Shown in pieces: positions 34,022-43,243 of a stretch of 64,000 bases of DNA. The stretch is from Hyphomicrobiaceae bacterium UBA7697 (lineage in GTDB: Bacteria; Pseudomonadota; Alphaproteobacteria; Rhizobiales; Methyloligellaceae). Each line of letters opens with the position of its first letter. Position 1 is the stretch's first letter. Below the pieces are notes generated by a model. That model worked only from the letters and a program-made list of their open reading frames with translations, ran no database searches and was not told where the DNA came from. Made by a program: the position numbers and the translations under genes. The stretch is taken from the NCBI GenBank assembly GCA_002482645.1, contig DLGJ01000008.1:124001-188000 (forward strand), in the 5' to 3' direction.

Positions 34022-35281
34022 ATGTTTCGACCGCTCGTCTATGTTCTTCAGCGGACCATAGGCACCGGCGATTTGAAGATCGTTGGCGCGGACGGCCGTG
34101 TTCACGAATTCGGCGACCGCACCGGAACTCCCGTCGTTGTCCGCATTACCGACAAACGCACCGAACGGCGGCTCGCCCTGAGCCCGTCCCTTGGCATCGG
34201 CGAAGCCTACATGGACGGACGCCTGACACTTGAGAAAGGCACCATCTACGACTTTCTCGAGGTTCTGCTGGTCAACGTTTCAAAGCTTGAGCGGCCGGGT
34301 TGGCTGCGCGCCATGGACTTCGTGCAAGAAGTGACGCGGCGCCTGCAGCACTACAACCCCGTGGGACGATCCAGACAAAACGTCGCTTACCATTACGATA
34401 TGGACGGCTCGCTCTACGACCTCTTCCTGGACACCGACAGGCAATATTCCTGCGCGTATTTCGAGGAAGACGATATGTCCCTGGACGACGCCCAGATCGC
34501 CAAGAAGCGGCACATCGCATCCAAGCTCAATCTTTCCGATGGCATGCGCGTTCTCGACATCGGCTCGGGCTGGGGAGGCTTGGCACTCTATCTTGCCAAG
34601 ACTGCCCGAGTGGACGTGACGGGCATCACGCTAAGCGAGGAACAGTTGAAGATCGCACAGGAGCGCGCACAGGCCGAGGGTCTGACGAACGCGGTCAATT
34701 TCGAGCTTTGCGACTACCGCGACCTTAGAGGCAAGTTCGACCGTATCGTCTCCGTCGGCATGTTCGAGCATGTGGGCTCCGCCCACTACCGGCGTTTCTT
34801 CGAGAGCGTGAACGACCTGCTCGCCGACGAAGGCGTCGTCCTGCTCCACTCGATCGGTCAATTCGATCCGCCGACCGCGACCAATCCCTTCATCGCCAAG
34901 TACATCTTTCCCGGGGGCTACATCCCGTCCCTGAGCGAAGTCGTGCCTGCGGTCGAGCATGAGGGGCTGCTCGTCACGGATATAGAAATCCTGCGGCTGC
35001 ACTACGCCATGACGTTGCGCCATTGGCGCCAGCGCTTCCGCGCCGCCTGGCATACGGCGGCGGACAAGTTCGGAGAGCGCTTCTGCCGCATGTGGGAAAT
35101 GTACCTCGCCTCCTCGGAGACGGGGTTCCGCTATCAGAACCTGATGGTCTTCCAGATTCAGCTTGCCAAGGGTCTTAACGCCCTCCCCATCACGCGCGAC
35201 TACATGTTCGACCGCGAGCGCGAGTTGAACGTCCGTAAGGGCCAGCCCTCCCGTTCGCGAACCCAGAGGTCGGCCCACTAG
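34022..35281 (+). CDS. cyclopropane-fatty-acyl-phospholipid synthase family protein
   Basis: 419-residue SAM-dependent methyltransferase of the Cfa/CmaA family. A family N-terminal region (1-140) leads to SAM motif I VLDIGSGWGGLALYLA (about 177-192), then GMFEHVGSAHYRRFF and the C-terminal region with the conserved MWEMYLASSE. Members add a methylene or methyl group to unsaturated acyl chains of membrane phospholipids, often in stationary phase or stress. Not part of the ribosomal operon by function; an intervening hairpin supports a separate unit. Confidence 0.9.
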   Translation: MFRPLVYVLQRTIGTGDLKIVGADGRVHEFGDRTGTPVVVRITDKRTERRLALSPSLGIGEAYMDGRLTLEKGTIYDFLEVLLVNVSKLERPGWLRAMDFVQEVTRRLQHYNPVGRSRQNVAYHYDMDGSLYDLFLDTDRQYSCAYFEEDDMSLDDAQIAKKRHIASKLNLSDGMRVLDIGSGWGGLALYLAKTARVDVTGITLSEEQLKIAQERAQAEGLTNAVNFELCDYRDLRGKFDRIVSVGMFEHVGSAHYRRFFESVNDLLADEGVVLLHSIGQFDPPTATNPFIAKYIFPGGYIPSLSEVVPAVEHEGLLVTDIEILRLHYAMTLRHWRQRFRAAWHTAADKFGERFCRMWEMYLASSETGFRYQNLMVFQIQLAKGLNALPITRDYMFDRERELNVRKGQPSRSRTQRSAH

Positions 35282-35374
35282 CCCGTCCCGGGAAGCTGTG
35301 AGTTCGGCGACGATCTCCCCGATGTTCACAGGGGCCCCACCTATCCGGCCTCTGGCAATTCGCTACTCTTCGGC

Positions 35375-36865
35375 ATGACCGCATTGATTCGCCAGACGCC
35401 CCAAGAGCCCCTCCCGGAGAGCGGCGACTATCGCGAAGCGCCCAACAATCTGGAGGCCGAGCAAGCCCTGCTCGGCGCCATCCTCGTGAACAACGAGGCT
35501 CTGGACCGGGTCTCCAGCTTCCTCAAGCCGGACCATTTCTTCGATCCGCTCCACGGACGCATCTTCGAGAGCGCGGCCAAGCTCATCATGGGCGGAAAGC
35601 GGGCCACGCCCATTACGCTCAAGACGTTTTTCCAGTCCGACCCGGACGTCGGCGATCTCACCGTTCCGCAATATCTGGGACGGCTGGCCGCGAACGCCAC
35701 CACCATCATCAACGCCGAGGACTACGGCCGCACGGTCTACGATTTGGCGGTGCGCCGGCAGTTGATCGATATCGGCGAGGCGATGGTCAACACGGCCTAC
35801 GATTCTCCGATCGATGCCGAACCCTCGGCGCAGATCGAGGACGCCGAGCAGCGGCTTTACGAGCTCGCGGAGACGGGCAAATACGGCGCCGGTTTCGAGC
35901 CGTTCTCGTCCGCCCTCACCGATGCCATCGACATGGCCGCCAACGCCTACCGGCGCGACGGAGGGCTCTCAGGTCTTGCGACGGGCTTCGCCGATCTCGA
36001 CCAGCGCATGGGCGGCCTTCAGGCCTCGGACCTCGTCATTCTCGCCGGGCGTCCTTCCATGGGCAAGACGGCGCTCGCCACGAACATCGCCTATCATGTC
36101 GCCAAGGCCCATGCCGCCGATCCGCAAACCGGCGACACGATGGACGGCGCCGTGGTCGGCTTCTTCTCCTTGGAAATGTCGGCCGAGCAGCTCGCCACCC
36201 GTATCATCTCCGAGCAGTCGCAGATCTCCTCGGAGAAGATCCGCCGCGGCCGGATCGATTCCGGCGAGTTCGACCGCATTGTCGAAGTCTCCCAAGAGCT
36301 CCAAAACCTGCCGCTGTTCATCGACCAGACGGGCGGCATCTCCGTGGCCCAGCTAGCGGCTCGTGCCAGACGTCTAAAAAGACAGCGGGGTCTTGGATTT
36401 ATCGTTGTCGATTATCTGCAGCTCTTAACGGGGTCGTCCCGGCGCGCCCAGGAGGGCCGCGTGCAGGAGGTCTCCGAAATCACCACCGGGCTGAAGGCCT
36501 TGGCGAAGGAGTTGCACGTTCCGATCCTGGCACTCTCGCAGCTCTCCAGACAGGTTGAGCAACGGGACGACAAGCGGCCGCAGCTTGCCGATTTGCGTGA
36601 ATCGGGCTCGATCGAACAGGATGCCGATGTGGTAATGTTCGTGTTCCGCGAGGAATACTACCTCGAGCGCAGCCAGCCTCGCGAAAACACCGAAGAGCAC
36701 AGACAGTGGCAACAGGACATGGAAGCGGTCATGGGCAAGGCCGAGGTGATCGTGGGCAAGCAGCGCCACGGCCCGACCGGAACGGTGACGCTTCAGTTCT
36801 CGCCGGAGTACACCCGCTTCTCCAACCTCGCGGCGTCGGAGCGTCTGCCGGAACGCATGGAGTGA
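35375..36865 (+). CDS. dnaB: replicative DNA helicase DnaB
   Basis: 496-residue RecA-fold hexameric helicase. N-terminal domain PNNLEAEQALLGAILVNNEA (about 23-42), then the helicase core: Walker A LAGRPSMGKTALATN (about 224-238), Walker B IVVDYLQLL, and the DLRESGSIEQDAD motif near the C-terminus. It unwinds DNA at the replication fork. It follows the rpsF-rplI block, a conserved neighbourhood. Its TGA overlaps the alr GTG start. Confidence 0.96.
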   Translation: MTALIRQTPQEPLPESGDYREAPNNLEAEQALLGAILVNNEALDRVSSFLKPDHFFDPLHGRIFESAAKLIMGGKRATPITLKTFFQSDPDVGDLTVPQYLGRLAANATTIINAEDYGRTVYDLAVRRQLIDIGEAMVNTAYDSPIDAEPSAQIEDAEQRLYELAETGKYGAGFEPFSSALTDAIDMAANAYRRDGGLSGLATGFADLDQRMGGLQASDLVILAGRPSMGKTALATNIAYHVAKAHAADPQTGDTMDGAVVGFFSLEMSAEQLATRIISEQSQISSEKIRRGRIDSGEFDRIVEVSQELQNLPLFIDQTGGISVAQLAARARRLKRQRGLGFIVVDYLQLLTGSSRRAQEGRVQEVSEITTGLKALAKELHVPILALSQLSRQVEQRDDKRPQLADLRESGSIEQDADVVMFVFREEYYLERSQPRENTEEHRQWQQDMEAVMGKAEVIVGKQRHGPTGTVTLQFSPEYTRFSNLAASERLPERME

Positions 36866-38052
36866 GGACGCCCGCCCAGGGGGCCCAGGAGCCCCAGGAG
36901 GCCCATGGCGCCGGGACTGCCGGGACTGCCGGGACTGCCGGGAACGGCGCGCACGAGACGGCGATCCTGACCATCGACCTCGGAGCGCTCGCGGACAATT
37001 ACCGGGATTTGCGCGAACGGGCCGCCGGGGCCGAATGCGCGGCCGTCGTCAAAGCCGATGCTTATGGACTTGGCATGGCGGAGGCGGCACCCGCCTTGTG
37101 GCGCGCCGGCTGCCGCACCTTTTTCGTGGCCACCATCACCGAGGCGACCGACTTGCGGGCGCTGCTTCCGGACGCGGCGATCTACGTCCTGAACGGCCTC
37201 CTGGCCGGGACGGCGCCGCTCTTCCGGAAGAACGATCTTCGCCCGGTACTCAACAGCGCCACCGAGATCCGCGAGTGGGCCGGATATTGCGACCGCGTGC
37301 GCGCGCCGTTGGCATGCGCCGTTCATATCGACACGGGCATGAACCGGCTTGGGCTCTCGGCTTCGGAAGTTGCTGAAATCTTGGCTATTCCCGCGCTCTG
37401 GCGGACAATCACCCTCACCCTCGTAATGAGCCATCTGGCCTGCGCCGACGATCCCGGCCACGCCAAGAATGCGGCCCAGCGCGAGCGTTTCGATGCGGCG
37501 CGGGCGCGGTTTCCCGAGACCCCGGCGAGCCTCGCCAACTCGGCCGGGATCTTGCTCGGGCACGGCTATCACTACGGCCTCGTCAGGCCGGGCATCGCGC
37601 TCTATGGCGGCCATCCGCAGCGCCAAGGCGAAGTCCCGTTCCGGTCCGTGGTGCATTTGATGGGCCGCATTCTGCAGATCCGCGCCGCCACGGAAGGCGA
37701 AACCGTCGGCTACGGCGCGACCCGGACGCTGACGCGGCCGACGCGTATCGGGATCGTCGCAGCCGGTTACGCCGACGGTCTGTTCCGGGCACTCTCCGCA
37801 GGCGACGGCGAAGTGGGGCTGACGGCCTATCTCGGCCCCTATCCGGTGCCCATTCTCGGCCGCGTGTCGATGGATCTCATTGCCGTCGACGTCACCGACA
37901 TACCGGACGCCTATACGCAGCGCGGCGCCTGGGTCGAACTCCTCGGCCCCAATGTCAGCGCCCATGCCATGGCCCTCCAGGCTGGAACAATCGACTACGA
38001 GGTCCTGACCAGCCTCGGCACCCGCGCCACGCGCCGCTATATCGGCGGTTGA
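36862..38052 (+). CDS. alr: alanine racemase with low-complexity N-terminus
   Basis: 396-residue PLP fold-type III enzyme that makes D-alanine for peptidoglycan. The PLP lysine is in AAVVKADAYGLGMAEAAP; the catalytic tyrosine is in VGYGATRTL. GYADGLFRAL and GRVSMDLIAVDV are also family motifs. The only workable start is GTG 36862, overlapping the dnaB stop. The first 35 residues are a repeat-derived tail (AQGAQEPQEAHGAGTAGTAG) not seen in typical Alr, encoded by tandem 9-bp units. The length without this tail is normal. Confidence 0.93.
   Translation: MRTPAQGAQEPQEAHGAGTAGTAGTAGNGAHETAILTIDLGALADNYRDLRERAAGAECAAVVKADAYGLGMAEAAPALWRAGCRTFFVATITEATDLRALLPDAAIYVLNGLLAGTAPLFRKNDLRPVLNSATEIREWAGYCDRVRAPLACAVHIDTGMNRLGLSASEVAEILAIPALWRTITLTLVMSHLACADDPGHAKNAAQRERFDAARARFPETPASLANSAGILLGHGYHYGLVRPGIALYGGHPQRQGEVPFRSVVHLMGRILQIRAATEGETVGYGATRTLTRPTRIGIVAAGYADGLFRALSAGDGEVGLTAYLGPYPVPILGRVSMDLIAVDVTDIPDAYTQRGAWVELLGPNVSAHAMALQAGTIDYEVLTSLGTRATRRYIGG
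36910..36945. repeat. 9-bp tandem repeat in the alr N-terminus
   Basis: Three perfect copies of GCCGGGACT plus a fourth ending in AAC encode Gly-Thr-Ala repeats in the alr reading frame. Just before it, GCCCAGGAG-like units (36880-36903) form an imperfect second repeat. Because the unit is a multiple of three, copy-number changes would lengthen or shorten the tail without frameshift. Confidence 0.85.
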
Positions 38053-38079
38053 GGACGGGCGCGCAGAACGCGGACGAAT

Positions 38080-39462
38080 ATGGCGAAACCATCGAAAGCT
38101 TATATCTGCCAATCTTGCGGCGCCGTCGCAACGCGCTGGTCCGGGAAATGCGCCGCCTGCGGTGAGTGGAACACGCTCATCGAGGAAGCGGCCACGCCAA
38201 CGAACTCGCCCGCCCTCGTCGCCATCAAAGGCGGCAAGGGCCGCCAGGCGCGCTTCGAGACGCTCGATGCCAAGACGGAGGATGCCCCTCGCCTCAAGAC
38301 CGGCATCGCCGAACTCGACCGCGTGCTGGGCGGGGGCCTGGTGCCGGGCGCGGCGGTGCTCGTCGGCGGCGATCCGGGCATCGGCAAGTCCACGCTCCTC
38401 CTGCAGGCCGCCGCGGAGCTGGCCCAGGACGGCGCCAATGTCATCTACCTCTCGGGGGAGGAGGCGACGGCCCAGGTGCGGATGCGCGCCGCGCGGCTTG
38501 GCATTACCGGCGCGCCGGTGGCGCTCGGCACCGAGACCAACGTGGCCAATATCGTCGCCACGTTGGGGAGCGGACCGCCGCCTGCCCTCGTCGTGATCGA
38601 TTCCGTACAAACGCTGTGGTCGGAAGGTATCGAATCCGCTCCCGGAACGATCTCCCAACTGCGCGGCTGCTCCGCCGCGTTGATCGCCTACGCGAAGGCC
38701 AGCGGGACGACGCTGGTGCTCGTGGGCCACGTCACCAAGGACGGGCAAATCGCCGGGCCGAAGGTGATCGAGCACATGGTCGACACCGTCCTCTATTTCG
38801 AAGGGCTGAGCGGCCATCAGTTCCGCATCCTCCGCGCCGTCAAGAATCGCTTTGGGCCCACGGACGAGATCGGCGTTTTCGAGATGCGCCTCGAAGGACT
38901 GCGGCAGGTGGAGAACCCGTCCGCACTCTTCCTCAACGATGCCGATCGCGGCTCGCCCGGCACGGCGGTGTTCGCCGGCATGGAGGGCACGCGGCCGATC
39001 CTGGTCGAGATCCAGGGCCTCGTGGCGCAAAGCGTGCTCGGCACGCCGCGCCGCGCCGTGGTCGGGTGGGACCAGAATCGCCTCTCCATGCTCCTCGCCG
39101 TCCTGGAGGCACGCTGCGGCGTACGGCTCGGCGGCCACGACGTCTATCTCAACGTCGCCGGCGGCCTGCGGCTGACCGAGCCCGCCGCCGATCTCGCCGC
39201 CGCCGCCGCGCTGCTGTCGTCCTTCACCGGACGGGCGGCGCCGGAAGACACGGTCTATTTCGGGGAAGTCAGCCTGACGGGCGCCGTCCGCGCGGTCGGC
39301 CACACGGACCAGCGGCTGAAGGAGTCCGCGAAGCTCGGCTTCGTTCAAGCCGTCGCGCCCGCGAGCAAGGGGCCGGCCGAAAGCGGCGCGGCGGGCATCG
39401 TCCTCGACCCGGTCTCGCAGCTCGAAGACCTCGTGACCTGGTTCGCCCTGCCCGAGGGATAG
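38080..39462 (+). CDS. radA: DNA repair protein RadA
   Basis: 460 residues. N-terminal C4 zinc finger (CQSCGAVATRWSGKCAACGEW split as two C-x2-C pairs, residues about 11-28), RecA-like core with Walker A VGGDPGIGKSTLLLQ (about 97-111), the RadA-specific KNRFG motif in VKNRFGPTDEIG, and a C-terminal Lon-protease-like domain (YLNVAGGLRLTEPAADLAAAA). RadA helps branch migration in recombinational repair. It lies 27 bp after alr. Confidence 0.95.
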   Translation: MAKPSKAYICQSCGAVATRWSGKCAACGEWNTLIEEAATPTNSPALVAIKGGKGRQARFETLDAKTEDAPRLKTGIAELDRVLGGGLVPGAAVLVGGDPGIGKSTLLLQAAAELAQDGANVIYLSGEEATAQVRMRAARLGITGAPVALGTETNVANIVATLGSGPPPALVVIDSVQTLWSEGIESAPGTISQLRGCSAALIAYAKASGTTLVLVGHVTKDGQIAGPKVIEHMVDTVLYFEGLSGHQFRILRAVKNRFGPTDEIGVFEMRLEGLRQVENPSALFLNDADRGSPGTAVFAGMEGTRPILVEIQGLVAQSVLGTPRRAVVGWDQNRLSMLLAVLEARCGVRLGGHDVYLNVAGGLRLTEPAADLAAAAALLSSFTGRAAPEDTVYFGEVSLTGAVRAVGHTDQRLKESAKLGFVQAVAPASKGPAESGAAGIVLDPVSQLEDLVTWFALPEG

Positions 39463-39583
39463 TGCAGCGTGCGGATTTGCCGCGAGATGTGACCCCCAAG
39501 CCATTGCGCAAGGGGGCCCATCTGTGCTTCATCCGCGAGAATCGTGATAGTCTGAAAACGCCTGCCTGAGGGAGCCCCGCTTC

Positions 39584-40144
39584 ATGCCAATCTCCTGGCT
39601 CGATATCATTTTGATCGTCATCATGCTCATCTCGGGCTTCCTCGCGATGGTGCGCGGATTTACCCGTGAGGTTCTCTCGATTTTCTCTTGGGCCATGGCG
39701 GCCGTCGCCGCGCTGTATTTCACCCCGCGCTATTACGAAGTTCTGACTCCCTATATCGACAATCCGAGCATCGCGCAGATCGCCTTCGCGGCGGCCGTGT
39801 TCATCGTCACGCTGATTATCGTGAGCCTGATCACCTTCCGCATCTCCGACAAGGTGCTGGACAGCCGTGTCGGCGCGCTCGACCGCTCGCTCGGCTTCGT
39901 CTTCGGCCTGGCCCGCGGTTTCCTGCTCGTGGCCATCGTCTTCATTCTCTTCACCGCACTCGCCAGAGACCAGCCGGAATGGGTCCGCGATGCGCGCTCC
40001 TACCCGATCCTGCAACGGACGCAGGTGGCCATCGAGTCCCTGCTGCCCACCAATCCGGAGCAATATCTGCCCGGCAAGGACGACGACGAAGGTGGCGAGG
40101 CCGCGCCGGACGGCGCTCCGGCGCAGCCGGATGCACCGCTTTAG
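39584..40144 (+). CDS. cvpA: CvpA-family membrane protein
   Basis: 186 residues with four hydrophobic segments (about 5-25, 30-50, 65-85, 105-125) and family-like sequences DIILIVIMLISGFLAMVRGF and RSLGFVFGLARGFLL. CvpA was first linked to colicin V production and sits upstream of purF in many proteobacteria, as here; more recent work ties it to envelope stress tolerance. The last 50 residues are acidic and Pro/Ala-rich and probably cytoplasmic and disordered. Confidence 0.92.
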   Translation: MPISWLDIILIVIMLISGFLAMVRGFTREVLSIFSWAMAAVAALYFTPRYYEVLTPYIDNPSIAQIAFAAAVFIVTLIIVSLITFRISDKVLDSRVGALDRSLGFVFGLARGFLLVAIVFILFTALARDQPEWVRDARSYPILQRTQVAIESLLPTNPEQYLPGKDDDEGGEAAPDGAPAQPDAPL

Positions 40145-40225
40145 GGGCGCGTTTGCGTCCCTGTAACCAGTTGCGTGGCATTGAAGCCTCCGATGGGGCG
40201 ACTATTTATTGATTGGGAAAGGCCG

Positions 40226-41707
40226 ATGCTCGTGACAGACGAAGACGATCAGACACCAGCACTCCAATGGCTTGAAGAAGACCGGCTCCATGAAGAATGC
40301 GGAGTCTTCGGCATCTTCAACCACCCCGACGCCGCCGCTCTGACGGCGCTCGGCCTGCACGCGCTCCAGCATCGCGGCCAGGAAGCGGCCGGCATCGTCA
40401 GCTTCGACGGCGAGCACTTCCACACCGAGCGCCGCATGGGCCTCGTCGGCGACCATTTCACCTCGCGCCCCGTCATCGACCGTCTGAAAGGCGACATGGC
40501 CGTGGGCCATGTGCGCTATTCCACCACGGGCGATGCGGTGCTGCGCAACGTCCAGCCTCTTTTCGTGGATCTCGAATCCGGCGGCTTCGCGCTTTGCCAC
40601 AACGGCAATCTGACCAACGCGCTGACCTTGCGGGAATCGCTCATCAGCAAGGGCGCCATCTGCCAATCGACGACCGATACGGAAGTCATTCTGCATCTGG
40701 TCGCGCGCAGCGAGAAGCGCAACTTCGTGGAGCGCTTCGTCGAGGCGCTGCTGCAGGTCGAAGGGGCCTATGCCTTCGTCGGCATGACCAACAAGAAACT
40801 GATCGGCGCGCGCGATCCCTACGGCATCCGGCCTCTCGTGCTCGGCCGTCTCGGGGACGCCTGGGTCTTGGCGTCGGAATCCTGCGCGCTCGACATCATC
40901 GGCGCCGAGTTCGTGCGCGAAGTCGAGAACGGCGAAGTGATCATCGCCACGCGGGACGGCATCGAAAGCCACCGCTTCGTCCCGAAGCATCCGCCGCGGC
41001 TCTGCATCTTCGAGTACATCTATTTCGCGCGCCCGGATTCCATCATCGAGGGCCGCTCGGTCTACGATGTCCGCAAGGCCATGGGCCGGCAATTGGCGCT
41101 GGAAGCGCCGGCCGATGCCGACATGGTCGTTCCGATTCCGGATAGCGGCGTGCCCGCGGCCATCGGCTACGCACAAGAATCCGGACTACCCTTCGAGTAC
41201 GGCATCATCCGCAACCACTATGTGGGCCGGACCTTCATCGAACCCGAACAGCAAATCCGGCAGCTCGGCGTAAAACTGAAACACAGCGCCAATCAGCTCC
41301 AGGTGAAGGGCAAGCGTATCGTCTTGATCGACGACAGCGTGGTGCGCGGCACCACATCGGTAAAGATCGTGCAGATGATGCGCGAGGCCGGCGCGAAAGA
41401 AGTCCACATGCGCATTTCTAGCCCGCCGATCACCCATCCGGACTTCTACGGCATCGACACGCCGGACCGGGCCAAGCTGCTGGCCGCAAACCGCACCCTC
41501 GAAGAAATGCGCGCCTTCATGGGTGCCGACTCCCTCGCCTTCATCTCCGTCGACGGCATCTATCGCGCCATGGGCTTTGAAGGCCGCGACGACGACAATC
41601 CCCAATTCACCGATCACTGCTTCACCGGCGAATACCCGACCCGGCTTCGCGACCAGGAAGGCCCGCCGCAGCAGAAGCAACTCTCCTTCCTCGCAGAGGT
41701 CGGTTGA
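40226..41707 (+). CDS. purF: amidophosphoribosyltransferase
   Basis: 493-residue first committed enzyme of purine synthesis. After a short propeptide (MLVTDEDD... EEC) the glutaminase nucleophile Cys is in ECGVFGIFNHPDA (about residue 22). PRPP-binding signature VLIDDSVVRGTTS (about 366-378). The ATG at 40226 has a GGGAAAGG ribosome site; a GTG at 40175 would add 17 non-conserved residues. The cvpA-purF pair is conserved. Its TGA overlaps the downstream TTG start. Confidence 0.96.
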   Translation: MLVTDEDDQTPALQWLEEDRLHEECGVFGIFNHPDAAALTALGLHALQHRGQEAAGIVSFDGEHFHTERRMGLVGDHFTSRPVIDRLKGDMAVGHVRYSTTGDAVLRNVQPLFVDLESGGFALCHNGNLTNALTLRESLISKGAICQSTTDTEVILHLVARSEKRNFVERFVEALLQVEGAYAFVGMTNKKLIGARDPYGIRPLVLGRLGDAWVLASESCALDIIGAEFVREVENGEVIIATRDGIESHRFVPKHPPRLCIFEYIYFARPDSIIEGRSVYDVRKAMGRQLALEAPADADMVVPIPDSGVPAAIGYAQESGLPFEYGIIRNHYVGRTFIEPEQQIRQLGVKLKHSANQLQVKGKRIVLIDDSVVRGTTSVKIVQMMREAGAKEVHMRISSPPITHPDFYGIDTPDRAKLLAANRTLEEMRAFMGADSLAFISVDGIYRAMGFEGRDDDNPQFTDHCFTGEYPTRLRDQEGPPQQKQLSFLAEVG

Positions 41708-42417
41708 CCGAAACCCGTCTCAAAAACCGGATCGCGCTGATCACCGGGGCCTCCCGGGGCATCGGGCGCGCGACCGCGAAACGCCTCGCGGCGGAAGGCG
41801 CCCACGTCTTGCTGCTCGGCCGCAAGCAAAAATCGCTCGAGCCCGTCTACGACGAGATCACGTCCGCCGGCGGCAACGCATCGCTCATCCCGCTCGACCT
41901 TCAAAACGGGGCAAAGATCGACGCTCTCGGCCCCTCGCTCTATGAGCGTTTCGGGCGGCTGGACATTTTCGTCGGCAATGCCGCGATGCTGGGCGGGTTG
42001 CGCCCTCTCACCCACATTTCCGCGAAGACGTGGGACCAGGTGCTGGCCACGAACCTCACGGCCAATTGGCTGTTGATCCGCACGCTCGATCCGTTGCTGC
42101 GCCGGTCCGGCGCCGGGCGGGTCGTGTTCGTCACGTCCTCGGGCGTTGCCGCCCAAGGCCGCGCCTATTGGGCACCCTACTCCGTGTCGAAAGCCGGTCT
42201 CGAGACGCTGGCCAAGACCTACGCCAACGAGACCGCCGACAGCACGGTCAAGGTCAATGTGGTCGATCCGGGCGCGACCGCGACGGGCATGCGCGCCGAA
42301 GCCTATCCGGGCGAAGACCCGAGCACGATCAAGACACCAGACGAAGCCGCCCAGGCGATCCTCGAACTCTGCCTCCCGAGCGTCACGGACTCCGGACGGA
42401 TTGCCGGCGTGTCCTAA
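41704..42417 (+). CDS. short-chain dehydrogenase/reductase
   Basis: 237-residue SDR-family oxidoreductase. TGASRGIGRATAKRLA (cofactor binding, about 14-29), GNAAMLGG in place of the usual NNAG, catalytic VTSSGVAAQGRAYWAPYSVSK with Ser, Tyr and Lys. Substrate not deducible. TTG start overlaps the purF stop (TTGA); this purF-SDR arrangement recurs in Hyphomicrobiales. A terminator lies immediately downstream for the converging operon. Confidence 0.9.
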   Translation: MTETRLKNRIALITGASRGIGRATAKRLAAEGAHVLLLGRKQKSLEPVYDEITSAGGNASLIPLDLQNGAKIDALGPSLYERFGRLDIFVGNAAMLGGLRPLTHISAKTWDQVLATNLTANWLLIRTLDPLLRRSGAGRVVFVTSSGVAAQGRAYWAPYSVSKAGLETLAKTYANETADSTVKVNVVDPGATATGMRAEAYPGEDPSTIKTPDEAAQAILELCLPSVTDSGRIAGVS

Positions 42418-42419
42418 CG

Positions 42420-42445
42420 AAAAAAGCGCGGGCCGGTCGGCGCGC
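42420..42445 (-). terminator. intrinsic terminator of the tatD-MBL operon
   Basis: On the minus strand, GCGCG arms (42441-42445 and 42426-42430) form a GC-rich stem directly followed by six U (A run 42420-42425 on the plus strand). The stem begins at the base next to the MBL-hydrolase stop codon. This is a textbook rho-independent terminator for the minus-strand operon, and its A-rich side could also serve plus-strand transcripts weakly. Confidence 0.75.
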
Positions 42446-43243
42446 CTAACCTGTCTCGATGACCAAGCCGTCATAGGCCGGTTCGACGCCCTCCGGGAGC
42501 CGGCCCGTCAGGGTGTCGTAGTCCAGATCCACATGCATGTGGGTCAGGATGGCTCGTTTCGGCCGCATGCGCCCGATCCAGCCCAGCGCCTCGTCCACCG
42601 TCATATGGCTCGGATGGCCGGTGTAGCGCAGCGCATCGAGAATCCAGACATCCAACCCATCGAGATAGGGCAACGAGGCTTCCGGGAAGTCGCTCACGTC
42701 GGGCGAATAAGCGAGCCCGCCGAAGCGGAAGCCGAGCGAATCGATGGAGCCGTGCCGCTGCAGGAACGGCATGGCTTCGATGGGGCCGCCCGGACCGTCG
42801 ACGACGACGGGCTGCCCCGGCACGATCTCATGTCCGTCCAAGACAGGCGGATACTCGCTGCCGGGCGGGGCCTCGAAACAATAGTCGAACCGCCGGCGCA
42901 AGACCTCTCCGACCTCCTTGAGGAAGTAGACGTCCACGCGGCGGCGGCCGTTATAGGCAACCATGCGCAGATCGTCGATGCCGTGCACGTGGTCGGCATG
43001 GTCGTGGGTGTAGAGCACGCCATCCAGAAGACCCACACCGGCGTCGTTCAACTGCTCGCGAAGATCGGGCGCCGTGTCCACCAGCACGCGGGTCACGCCG
43101 TTCTCCCCTGCCCGCTCCACAAGCAGTGCGCAGCGGCGGCGGCGGTTCTTCGGATTGTGCGGATCGCAGGCGCCCCACTGGTTGCCGATCCGGGGCACGC
43201 CGCCCGACGTGCCGCAACCAAGGATGGTGACTTTCAAACTCAT
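42446..43243 (-). CDS. MBL-fold metallohydrolase (PhnP-like)
   Basis: 265-residue metallo-beta-lactamase-fold protein. The metal motif HDHADHVHGIDDLR (about 72-85) has the H-x-H-x-D-H ligands; TILGCGTSGGVPRIG starts the protein, and LTHMHVDLDY lies near the C-terminus. PhnP-like members cleave cyclic phosphodiesters, though the exact substrate is unknown here. Coupled by ATGA overlap with tatD and followed by an intrinsic terminator; the metG-tatD-MBL order is typical of Hyphomicrobiales. Confidence 0.9.
   Translation of the reverse strand: MSLKVTILGCGTSGGVPRIGNQWGACDPHNPKNRRRRCALLVERAGENGVTRVLVDTAPDLREQLNDAGVGLLDGVLYTHDHADHVHGIDDLRMVAYNGRRRVDVYFLKEVGEVLRRRFDYCFEAPPGSEYPPVLDGHEIVPGQPVVVDGPGGPIEAMPFLQRHGSIDSLGFRFGGLAYSPDVSDFPEASLPYLDGLDVWILDALRYTGHPSHMTVDEALGWIGRMRPKRAILTHMHVDLDYDTLTGRLPEGVEPAYDGLVIETG

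Noticed and set aside
36793..39504. Very long antisense frame across alr and radA
   Set aside because: Both strands cannot encode conserved enzymes here; alr and radA have intact family motifs, whereas the antisense translation is low-complexity.
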